Assembly (NCBI GenBank): GCA_910574455.1
Contig: CAJSYZ010000012.1
Span: 2,597,317-2,661,316 of the forward strand
Source: Trichaptum fuscoviolaceum
Taxonomy: Eukaryota > Basidiomycota > Agaricomycetes > Hymenochaetales > Trichaptaceae
Direction: 5' to 3'
DNA length: 64,000 nucleotides
Shown one piece after another: positions 34,051-43,525 of the stretch; position 1 is the first letter of the stretch, and every line of letters begins with the position of its first letter. A program made the position numbers and the translations under genes. The notes under the pieces were generated by a model. That model saw only the letters and a program-made list of their open reading frames with translations, was not told the origin of the DNA and ran no database searches.

Positions 34051-34931
34051 TTAATCGGTTCCGGATTGATATCCGTAACTGTCTGAATCATAGTTTGTAA
34101 GGGTGTAGTCCGTAACACTAGCAATGTGGGGTGAATCTTCCGGGGGGTCAATCGGTGGTGCAAGATAGTTATGAACTATGTTTTGCGGAGTGGGTTGGTG
34201 GTGTTGACAACTACACTGATAGATGTAGTGGTTGACGTCTTCGCTGATACTATTCCAACAGAAGTGTCGGTTTACAAAGCGAGCAGTTTCAGCTTCAGTG
34301 CGATGGAGTTGTTCTCCGTGGTTGTCAAAGTGGACGTAGTTTATAAAGAATCGGCGTAGGTGAGTTTCTCGAGGGATGAATAATCGGGTATGGTTCCAGA
34401 GGAGTCCGTATTTGAAGATCCAAGGTTGGTGGTTGTCGCGTGAGTACTGCAGGTATCCAACTGTTTGGGTGTAATTGTAATACCTGTTGTCGAGTATAGT
34501 TCTGATTTGGTTTAGGATGTCGTCGAACTCTTCGGCAAAGGCGAGGAATCGGTTTCGGATGAGGTCTCTGGTTGAGTAGATGGGATCGTCAAGGGCTGGA
34601 AGTGATAGGGTGTTCGCCACGATTGTGGTAGTGTGTAGTGTATGCATAAAAGTCGGCAATCGTCTCCACAGATATGGACTAGTCGGATTCGATCAGGGAG
34701 AAACTCTTCTAGATAGAAGAATGTGTTGGGGTTGGTGTGGTAGATGAAGAAGATAGAGTCGGGTTGGACGATTAGACTGGCAGTTTTTGTGATGGACCAG
34801 ACTGTATCGTCACAATACTTGGTGAAACTATATGTGTCGAATTGATAACAGTTGGCTACAGAGTATTGGACTTGGTATATATGTCTTCCTGCGTTGTCAA
34901 GGTGGTTGGTGTCGGTGTGGGTAAGGAGCAA
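34051..34931 (-). CDS. Leader reading frames upstream of gag, integrase-like zinc module
   Basis: Two overlapping minus-strand frames, 34931-34512 and 34659-34051, lie between the 5' LTR and gag. The second (202 codons, no ATG at its very start; an ATG follows five codons in) contains a stretch like an integrase HHCC domain. It reads GLLWNHTRLFIPRETHLRRF, then HFDNHGEQLH, ARFVNRHFCWNSISEDVNHY, and finally CSCQ where CxxC is expected. The element's own integrase has the same layout (RIYIPDNLELKR..HHD..AHPG..YYWPRM..CALCQ). The stop at 34051 overlaps the open 5' extension of gag by about 35 bp. No known function. It could be a captured integrase N-terminus or a fused Gag leader. Confidence 0.5.
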
Positions 34932-34974
34932 AGCGTTTTGTGGGATAGAGGGTGCCGTGATGGATAGATGTTAT

Positions 34975-35529
34975 GACGTAAAGTGAAGTGGTTTTCTGTT
35001 TGACCTTTGTTTAGTCTTGAGGGTCGTCAAGCGATAACGTTATGAGATGATCGACGGTGGGGCAGTGTTTGTGATGCTTTGTTCAATGTTAACAGATGAA
35101 CTGTTCTTCGATTTCTGGATCGGTCTCCCTTCGCTATTACCAAGCGGCACGTCTGCGAGTTATGCTTGTTGTCCAATAGGCGTCCCAAAGACTAGGCTAG
35201 CAGCTTTATGCCTTCTTTGCAGGTACTGAGTCCTCTTCCTGTGTGCACAGCTACGGTCCCGTTTGGTATGACAGAAGTTGGTTCCTTTGTAACGCTACTG
35301 TCCGGGGTTTAATCAACCAATGAGCTGGAGCGGTTTTCTTAATCTTCGGATCGCGACTCTCGAAGTTTTCCTTGGCCTCCCTCTTGCAATCGATGAGCAC
35401 CTTGCTACACTGAAGGGATTACCTCGAGCGGATGTTCTTCTGGACTAGATGGGTTTACAACTGGTTAGTAGTAAGTGGAGCTATGGCTCAACACCTTAGT
35501 CGTAAAGACGGATGTCTTCGACGGTAGAA
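34975..35529 (-). other. 5' untranslated leader of the LTR element
   Basis: About 550 bp between the primer-binding site and the first leader frame. No coding sequence is supported. It probably holds packaging and translation-control signals. Confidence 0.5.
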
Positions 35530-35540
35530 AAGTTCGATCT
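35530..35540 (-). promoter_or_regulatory. Self-priming primer-binding site
   Basis: Three nucleotides inside the 5' LTR, the minus strand reads AGATCGAACTT. This is the exact complement of AAGTTCGATCT in the LTR (35724-35714, minus strand), which starts 28 nt below a TATATAAA box and so is the probable 5' end of the transcript. Tf1 and related chromoviruses prime reverse transcription with the first 11 nt of their own RNA. The match here is also 11 nt. There is no TGG-type tRNA primer site. Confidence 0.8.
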
Positions 35541-35543
35541 AAT

Positions 35544-36010
35544 TGTTACGTCTCAACTTACGGTCTCGTATAGTTGGGGAACGCAACGTTAAGTTGCTCA
35601 GTGATAGCGGAGCTAGGGCTCGACACTAAGTGTTGTATGGACAAAGGCCTACGATGTAGAGTAGAGAGAAACAGATGTATAGCAGAGACTAGAGACGGGG
35701 GGTTTGACAAAGGAGATCGAACTTAGAGTTCGATCATGCTAAGTACAGGGGTTTATATACTGTAGCTGCGGAGCAAGGGAACATCGGAAGATGAGTAAGA
35801 AGAGAACAATAAGAAAGTAGACGATAGGCTACTAATAATAGTGTGAGAGCGGTGGGCAGAGGGTTAGGGCAAAGGGTACATGTGTAACATCGGGATTGGC
35901 TGAGGGTTGAGGGTTACATCGGAGGATGACTGAGCAAGACAAGAATAGAAACAAATAGGGCAAAGGGTTTGGAGTAATGGGGGCCGCTGACATAGTAAGA
36001 AAACGTAACA
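35544..36010 (-). repeat. 5' LTR
   Basis: 467 bp, TG...CA ends, target duplication GTATA outside at 36011-36015. TATATAAA lies at 35759-35752 (minus strand), with the likely transcription start at 35724. Confidence 0.95.
35752..35759 (-). promoter_or_regulatory. TATA box of the retrotransposon promoter
   Basis: TATATAAA on the minus strand, starting 35 nt above the inferred first transcribed base at 35724, the standard spacing. The same box is present in the 3' LTR. Confidence 0.75.
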
Positions 36011-36015
36011 GTATA

Positions 36016-37043
36016 TGCTACAAGATTTTTTTTTTCAGTATTATTCCGAATTTACTGGATTAAAACATGTCAAAGAGGCATACAGTTAGAAACAAGAAGG
36101 GCGGTAATCTGTATGGTAGGCGCGGTAAATGTCCGCGGTAGTTGAATGGAAGAGCGGTAAAGTTCGTGAAATAGCGCGGAAGTCATGGTAAAACCAACGG
36201 TAGCATGGTAAAATCAACGGTAATGCATGGTAATGGCGCGGAAGTGGGCGGTAAAGTCGACGGTAATGGCACGATGTTAATCTTGCACGACCCTGAATTG
36301 TGCCTGAGAATTTGCGGTAGCTGCGCGGTAATGTTCGAAAGTTCCGTGCAGTAGATTTAAGTCAAGAGAAATTCAGAATATGTATGAAAGCGATGAGGAG
36401 AATAGCTACTCACACAATACAGTTGAAAGTGACTTCGTAGCTTCGACAATGATGATCTACTACATTTCTAATGGTATTCCCGAAATATAATAACCGCAAT
36501 AATAACTCCATCCTTTCACTGTCTCTAAAATACCGGATTAGCATGTGCATTATATTCCATATGTATTATAAATTGAATCCGATGATTCTTGACTGTATTT
36601 TGGGTGACAGGTATTCTGCTTCAACATAAACATAAGTGCCCATAATTAGGGCCGGTTCTTAGCACTTTATATATCTAGCAACTTGAACTCTCAGATAAAG
36701 AATTGTTGATATCGACGACTTGACATTAATCTTATGCCGCACTCTGCTCTCTTTGCTTCGACAATAACACTCGCAAGATATTTACATTTATGAAGCTGTG
36801 ACACTTGCTGTATTGTGCGCTATCAAATAGTTTTATTTCTCTAATTTCTGCTCTACTTACAAGGAACTGTCTAAATTAGCTGCGCGGTAAAGTGGAAGGT
36901 ACTGCGCGGTAATATCGACGGTAATGGCGCTGAAGTGCGCGGTAAAATCGACGGAACCGAGCGGAACTGCCTGGTAATTTCCCGCGGTACTGCGCGGTAC
37001 TGCGCGGTAGCACGGTAATCTGTATGTTAAAATCTAGTTGCCC
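36016..37043. other. Right part of the outer TIR element
   Basis: Non-coding, AT-rich in the middle. Two clusters of (G)CGGTA(A) words occur at 36100-36330 and 36885-37015. It ends in the inverted repeat CTGTATGTTAAAATCTAG. Confidence 0.7.
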
Positions 37044-37053
37044 TTCCTAACGC
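37044..37053. repeat. 10-bp target-site duplication (right)
   Basis: TTCCTAACGC, as at 24453-24462. Host flank continues CTGCATTATCTTCTC, matching TTGTATTATCTTCTC at 13644. Confidence 0.85.
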
Positions 37054-39907
37054 CTGCATTATCTTCTCAGTGTATGTACATATTGCTACTTCAACTTATT
37101 TGTTATTATCATCCTCGTATGTAATTCTTCACCTCTCTGTGGAAAGCTTTATTTCTATTCATTCACTGTACATAATTGTTACTGATTGATTGCAAGTCCT
37201 CTGCGAAATAAAATAGCTGAATCGATGGTCTAACTGAGCAATATTTTTCCCGACATGTGAACACGCTCTTGCCAGTGGCGTCACGGCGCGTCAACATTAG
37301 GGGAGGCAAAGACGCGATTTGCGTGGTGCTTCAATCTTGGGATTGGTTGACTCGCATTCAAGATCTTTTCCTTTGACAACAACAACAGACAACGACGACG
37401 GAGCTATGGAATCTCCAGACGCTCTCAATCTCATACTATGCTGCTTTTTTGTCATATCTGTCTCGGCAGAATTCACTTGCTCTCATTCAGTCAAACGCCG
37501 TAGTCTCCGCTCAACCAATCCCCATTGCCTTCCGCCTTCAGTACAAACTTCTCAGGTCTTAGCCTTCAAGTTGCAGACTCTTTCCTATTTGCTCTGAATT
37601 CTTCTCATAGACTCTCATTGCGCTGGCACAAATGTTCTTGCATGAACCCATCTTCGTCTCCGCTCTGTAGGTAGCGCAAAGTGCCATCATTTGCCTCCGC
37701 GAAGCCCGTTATCACAGAGCGCACAGACGTGTCCTCACGCGTGTTGAGGTATCTTGTCGTGCTGTGCTTGTATTTCATTTGCTGCATCGTTTTTGCATCC
37801 GCGCATCTCGCGAGCATGATTGCAGTGGTGATCATGTCATACGTGGTAGCATTGCGGATCTGACCCAAAAATCTCGTCGAGTGTCCTCGGGCATTCCAGG
37901 TGCTTGTGGACATGTGAGTCAGCAATTGGATTACTAGCTGCTTCCGACTTTCAATGGTTCTTTTCAGACGACATGTCCGCAACTTTTACATCATACAGTA
38001 TTTGTGGTATTCCTTATGCCTTACAACTATTTATCTGGTAGGTAAACTTATTGTTATTGTTAACGGTTGAATTCTCTCCTGTATGCGTATACTTTACCCT
38101 CATTCACTTTATGTTACCTTACTCCTCGTCGGCGAGCTAGCGCTCTTTCCTTTCATTGTTCGTATGTACTTGATAATCACTCACAATTCAAGAAAGCTTA
38201 TACGTATTATGAGTACGGCGCCCTTGATTTGATAACTAACTCTGAGGTGAGCTACGGGCAAGCATTTCCACGATGAATCGGGCGAGGGCGAGCACTCGGT
38301 CGAGTTACGAAAGAGGCACCATGACCTTTTGTGCTGCGTCTTTCCCCGCCTTGACTTGATTTAAGCGCTAAAGAGAGACTGGCACTACTTGTCACGGCCT
38401 CCTGAAGCAGCGTCACCCCAGTCTCAGTCTGCACCATCACCGCTGCTTCTATATGTACGTCAAGCAGGGGCCTCATGCGAGTTCGGAGTGAGTACTCGCC
38501 TGCCCGAACAGCAGAGATGTCATGCATAGACGCCTGAACGACATCCACGGACGCCGCTGCTGTCACGGAGCACTGCAGTCTCGCATCAGTCATCACTCGA
38601 TTCCTGGGGCAGTACTGCATAATCCTATCAAGATCTCATGATGTGCTTTGTGCCCGTGTCTGCCCACCCGTCTGTTTGTCTATCTGTCAACGGCCGCTTT
38701 GGGATTTTGCTCCAATGCCGGACGCGACGCGACGATTCCATTTTACATACATATTTTGAGGCGAGGGCTGGTTTGGAGGGCTGAGGGACCGGACGGGAGG
38801 TGTATTTCGCCCGCCGCAGAGTAAAAGTACCTCCATCGACCGAGGTTCATTTGTTTAGCATACATAGTAAGAAAGTATGTACATTTGAACCTACCTATGC
38901 ATGTCTATGCGCCATGCCTGCCTGACCGAGGGATGCACCACCGCATCCCGTAGCCACTGTCTGGAGAGCAGGCGATGAAAGACATATGAAGTGTTCTGTG
39001 TTCTCAGTGAAGAACATTGTACTTAGCGCGGAAGCTCACCGGCTAGGAGCCTCATTCCCGCATTCTGAGTATCTCCCAGATACAAATTCCGCATGAACAG
39101 CGACACCACGATCACCACGATCACCTTCGTCGTCGCGTCACAACCCCGCACGCCCTCCCTTACCTGATCACCACGGGGATACTTCAGCACTCGCCGCGGC
39201 ACAGGCCCGCCAAGCTCCCAAAGACGCGTCTCGCGTCGTTTCCCGCCTCCTGGGGCAGTGAACCCCCCTCCCCCGTGATGTGTCGCACAATGAGTTTGAC
39301 CACATCGCACCGCCTGAGTTTGTGAGCAGCAGCATCAGCAGCAGCAGCACGGCGGCCATGGGCCATCATGACGTGCATAACGCCCATTGTCCTGCCAGGA
39401 GCATGCCCTGCGCCCACACACTCACCCGCGCCGCGCGCGCGTGAGCATCATTCGCCCGCCCACTCATTGCCACCGCTACGCAAGTACAGTAGAACGAGCA
39501 GGCTGCGGAGGCTCCGTTCGTCTTGTAGCGTGTAGAGCGGGCGCCAGAAGGCCAGAAGGCCAGAAGGAGAAGGAGCGCATGCCAAACACCGACGGCCTGC
39601 GTCTGCGTGAGATACGTAGATAGAGCAAACGAACAAGCCGCGAAGGAGTATGGAGGTCTGCGGATGAGGCCTGGCGGGACGTTCGCGTGATGCGTCAGAG
39701 ACGACGCGCGAGATCCGAGATCGAAGATCGAAGAAAGCGGTGAGACTGGGACTGGCAGACACGACGGGAGTGGTAGCGGGTCGGCGCAGGTGCGCACAAA
39801 TCGAACGCTGAAAGCACATATTAGTTTCTAAACAAGGGAATCGTGAAGCAGCTTATGATTTCTTCTCTTAATGCTCGTTCGCTTCTGTCTTAGCGGGAGC
39901 GCGCGCG

Positions 39908-39922
39908 CGGGGGGGGGGGGGG
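39908..39922. repeat. Poly-G tract
   Basis: About 14 G in a row after GCGCGC. The same tract is present in unit Y at 59839-59853, with similar runs near 51238 and 61580. Length is probably unreliable in sequencing and shifts any frame through it. Confidence 0.8.
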
Positions 39923-40130
39923 GTCAGCGCAACCACTGCCGCCTGCCACTGCAGCCGCCGATGTGAGCCCAGATAGGTCTAGCTGGTCTGCTGCCAGCCT
40001 TCACCCGGGCCCACGGAGACCTTTGTCCACACGTGCAGCTGGGTGACCTGGGTCAGCGTCCCCGTCCACCTCGCGTCGCGTCGACGAGTCTAAGTCCGAG
40101 TCTGGAGTCTGAGTCCCACCCGCTCCGGCT

Positions 40131-40226
40131 CATCGACTCATCGACTCATCGACTCATTGGCCCATCGACTCATCGGCTCATCGACTCATCGACTCATCGA
40201 AACATCGACTCATCGACTCATCGGCT
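40131..40226. repeat. 8-bp minisatellite, unit CATCGACT, about 12 copies
   Basis: Tandem CATCGACT with variants CATCGGCT and CATCGAAA. Unit Y has only five copies at 59999-60038, so the array changed length after the X/Y duplication. Confidence 0.9.
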
Positions 40227-40559
40227 CCATCGGCCCAGAGACCCAGAGACCAAGAGACCCAGAACAGCGTGATGATACCGTGACACAGTTAACTCGCGCG
40301 GCACCGTGACCGTGAGGATCCCGTCCGCGAAAGCGTCAGATACAGATATCAAGAACTCATAGAACCAAAAAGGGCGGAGATGTTTGTTGTATCGGACACG
40401 CGCAAAGCCCCCACCCGGGTGCGCTCGTCGCTCGTGGAGAGCCGAGAGAGCCGAGAGAGCCGAGAGTCGAGAGAGCCGAGAGTCGAGAGAGCCGAGAGTC
40501 GAGAGTCGAGATGTTCGGCCGGGCCAGCCCAATGAAGGATGAACGTGAAGCCGTTCACA

Positions 40560-40566
40560 AGTCATG
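40560..40566. repeat. 7-bp target-site duplication of the KDZ element (left)
   Basis: AGTCATG, repeated at 50667-50673. Reading across without the element restores homology to copy W near 8055-8100. Confidence 0.85.
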
Positions 40567-40837
40567 CACCTAATGAACCCAAGGACTGAAGCACAAGTGC
40601 CTGGACACCACCGAGAGGTGACCGGGCAAATGTGCTTGGGGTTTGGCTGAGGGTAAGTATTTTAATACCTGGCCCAATAGCTCGAGACCTTCTATAGATC
40701 TCGAGCTATTCGGCCAGGTGACAGCTAGGACCCTGGCAAGGGTCCTTCCGGTCACCGGTGTGTATACACCGCCGGTCCCTCACTCCAGGGTCTAAGGGTC
40801 ACCGGTTGCCAGTGTGTCTACAACCGGTGACCCGGTT
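40567..40837 (+). repeat. Left terminal inverted repeat of the KDZ element
   Basis: It contains an internal palindrome (AATAGCTCGAGA ... TCTCGAGCTATT near 40675-40710) and ACCGGT-rich words that are likely transposase-binding sites. Partner at 50402-50666. Confidence 0.93.
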
Positions 40838-41131
40838 ACCTCTCCCGCCCCCCACGCGCCTCTAAGTCCCGCACCTCCCTCCCTCCCAGCGCCGCAAGCC
40901 CGTATCTCGACAACAACGCATTCAAATCTTATGGTTTCTGCACGTATGGGGTCGTAATTTATAGAACTAGTTGTATATATTGATAGAATTAGAATAATTA
41001 TATACAATAATTTGCAATTTACTCTAACGTGGTATTGAGGTAGACTTGCAAGCCAGTCGCGAATTCATCGAGAGGTTCGGAACAGAATTGGGTGATTATA
41101 TTAATCATAAGTATCCAATCAAATGTCTAAG

Positions 41132-42961
41132 TTAAAAATCAAGATTTAGATTATAAGAGTCTAAGTTAGAAGGACCTCCGGGGCCGGGAAAGAGAGAAGG
41201 GAAATTTGGAAGCCTGAGATCGTTCTCGTCAAATGAATTAAAGATGTCACTCCCACTCGGAAGGGACAAGGGATCAAATGGGTTGTAAGATCCGCCTGCG
41301 ACAGATCCAGGAAGTGAAAGGGTGTCGAAAAGGGCGGGAGAACCAGACGGCGGTGCGGAGGGAAAAGGCAGAGAGACTGAACTCTGCTGGGAACCCGGCA
41401 TCGTTAGCGATCCAAATGGGATCAGAGAACCAGACGGCGTCGTGTGCGTCGCAGCAGGACTCGATGTACCAAGAGGGTCGAATGCGATAGATGCGGGATT
41501 TGGGACGGTAGAACCAGACGGCGTCGTGCGCGGACCGGAGATGGTAGAACCAGACGGCGTCGCGCGCGGACTCGAGATCGAAGGGCCGGTTGCGCTGATC
41601 GCTACTTGCTGAGCTTCAGGTTGCACAGATATGCGTGCCTTCTTCGCGCGAGGCTTCTTAGCTACTTCTCCTGCCTGCACAGAGCGATCGTCGTTCTCTT
41701 TGTCTGTGTCTTCAGCGTCCTCTTCTGCGGCTCTCTTCTTGCCTGCGTCCGTTCGTCGCTTCCGTTGTTTCTGAGGAGCTGCTTCGTGCTTGCTCTTGAA
41801 TATCTCAATCTCCTCAGCGGTCACATCGCGCCAATAGCAGGTTGGCGGGTCCGAACGAAGAGCTTCAAGGAGTGTTCGAAGGTCGACCAAATTTCCACCC
41901 AGTTTGGATGGGTTTTTCATGGTGGGGAAAGGCCATCCATCGAGAATGACTGAGTGCCGCAAAACTATATCACCGATATAGTTGGCATAGTTCATGCGCT
42001 TACACGAGTTTTCGGTGATAGATTCTATAAGAAAAGTCAGCAATACATTCGAAGGAAAGAGAAACTGCATACGCACTTAGGCCATTCAGAATCAAGGACG
42101 ACGCCTCAGCTGAAAGATTATTGACCATTTCCTTATAGCTTTTCGCCGCCCCTGTTGTCGTCCCACCGCCAACTGAATATCCTTCGAGTTCCATGGCTAC
42201 TTGGGTGAGGTCGATGTTTGCGACCTTCGCGAAGAAATCGCTCGTTTCTGGACCGGACGTCCAAATATACGGATTCATGTTGAATGACGAGTCACCTCTG
42301 ACTGTCATAACAACAGAGCGAGTATTACATCGCGAGGTCAGGCCTTCGAGCTGAAGCAATAATGAGCATGTCGTAGATAGAGACAAGATGGACAGAACTC
42401 ACCACGAACCCAACCTGCTTCATTATATCGCTTGCATCCTTCACCTTTGAGCCCGGCGAAACTCGAATAGCTTTGGAGAACGTTTCCTTCTCATTTTCGA
42501 ACTTCTTGAGTAGTGCTTCCTTCTCCTCGCTTGAGAGGAGGTTGTAACCTGCACGTAAGGCTTGCGAGTCGACGACCGATGACTTTTCTCCCACAGCCTT
42601 GTCTAAAATAAGTGACGATGATCAGCCACCGAGCCAATCGAAAGGCAAACTGCGCACCATTATTAGAAGCTTTAGTCTCATAGCTGCAGAAGGCATGCCA
42701 TGCTGTATAAGTTGGCTTCCCTTTATGCAACAAAGTCTTGCGGCTTCCAGCGTGCAAACGCTGCAGAATAGACAACGGAGTCTTTCCGTATTTACTTGCA
42801 ATATTATGTGATGCCTCTGCAATCTGTTGTTGAAAAGCGATTATGTCCAGTGTAATGTTGCTTCGAGTCTGCTGCTGGGCCAATAACCTTGATTTACGCT
42901 CCTCTTTGCTGATTTTTGCTCGAGGCTTTCGAGCCTTAGGCTGAAGACGAAAGCGAGCCAT
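41132..42961 (-). CDS. KDZ-element accessory protein 1, four exons, 556 aa
   Basis: Exons are 42961-42658, 42602-42403, 42350-42077 and 42024-41132. They sum to 1671 nt (557 codons), with GT-AG introns of 52-55 nt and phases that agree. The N-terminus is basic (KARKPRAKISKEERKSR). A segment AWHAFCSYE...NLLSSEEKEALLKKFENEKE looks like a degenerate HMG-box-type fold. Then conserved blocks (ILNGLS, MNYANYIGDIVLRHSVILDGWPF) that I associate, from memory of basidiomycete proteomes, with a large family of uncharacterised proteins. The tail is basic and Ser/Pro/Gly-rich with a GPRTTPSGST repeat. Probably DNA-binding and helping transposition; this is inference. Confidence 0.75.
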
Positions 42962-43525
42962 GTCGCAGTGAAAGAAGAGAAGTTTAACTCGGCTAATATT
43001 TTCTTCCGATTTTCTTGAAATTGCAATCACACCAAGTGATAGGAACAAAGTGCATATATTCACCTAATTCAGAATTTGACAAGACAACACATAACACGGT
43101 CTTACACATCTATACTTCCCTTCGTCCTCTTGTTCAACACACAGCATTTAACAGAAAGACTGAAGTGACAACCATAGTAGACAACGGCAATACACACACT
43201 CTATGGCGGTTTCCGCCAGTCAATGGAGTCTCTGTTAATCGACAGAGCAACTCTGTTATCAAGCCAGTCAAAGACTGAAACTACATCATATCTATCTAAA
43301 ATACACGCGAGCTTCAACATGACAATATACTCATCAAGTCCCATAGCCACTCTTTCAGAGCTCCGTACTCCATTGCCGACCTCACCAACTCAACTGTGAA
43401 AAACCTTGAATAGGAACACCGATCTAGGAAGAAGGGAGGAAGAGGATTTGATGGAAAACTAAAGTCAATGCAGATATTAGCATAGGATAAGAGGCCCGGG
43501 CTAAGAGGACGTACCATTACCACAA

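Larger units (their letters stand above)
24667..36010 (-). mobile_element. Ty3/Gypsy chromovirus LTR retrotransposon (minus orientation)
   Basis: Two 467-bp LTRs (TGTTACG...CGTAACA) are flanked by the 5-bp duplication GTATA (24662-24666 and 36011-36015). The span is 11.3 kb, or 9.7 kb without the hAT insertion. Order on the minus strand: 5' LTR, self-primer binding site, leader reading frames, gag, protease, reverse transcriptase, RNase H, integrase, chromodomain, an extra 3' reading frame, 3' LTR. Integrase after RT-RNase H defines Ty3/Gypsy, and the chromodomain marks a chromovirus. I noticed only one mismatch between the LTRs (A at 24776, G at 35653), so insertion is recent. Internal stops suggest it is not autonomous now. 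Confidence 0.95.
24463..37043. mobile_element. TIR DNA transposon (MULE-like guess), non-autonomous, split by an LTR element
   Basis: The ends are imperfect inverted repeats sharing AGATTTTAACAT(G/A)CAG, starting GGCC.. on the left and GGGC.. on the reverse complement of the right. A 10-bp target duplication flanks them. Removing the nested retrotransposon leaves about 1.23 kb (24463-24666 plus 36016-37043). The remaining DNA has no coding frame but is crowded with GCGGTAA or TTACCGC motifs near both ends, which look like repeated transposase-binding sites. A 9-11 bp duplication fits Mutator-like elements, but assignment without a transposase is inference. The host 3' flank resumes exactly after the right duplication. 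Confidence 0.78.
37150..40560. repeat. Tandem unit X, left part (partner 57066-60340)
   Basis: Near-identical to 57066-60340 in the same orientation. It holds minus-strand relics of the membrane-protein gene: AVLLLLMLLLTNSGG near 39355-39310, then, in another frame, QEAGNDARRVFGSLAG before a CAG|GTAAGG donor near 39170. It also holds a minus-strand 80-codon stretch (TTYDMITTAIMLARCADAK, 37855-37610) conserved in Y and unrecognised. Frames are broken by indels. No intact gene is supported. Confidence 0.85.

Noticed and set aside
35531..35543. A tRNA primer-binding site
   Set aside because: The sequence next to the LTR does not start with TGG; it pairs with the element's own RNA instead.
41278..41953. 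Plus-strand open frames opposite KDZ cargo gene 1
   Set aside because: They are antisense shadows of a well-supported spliced gene.
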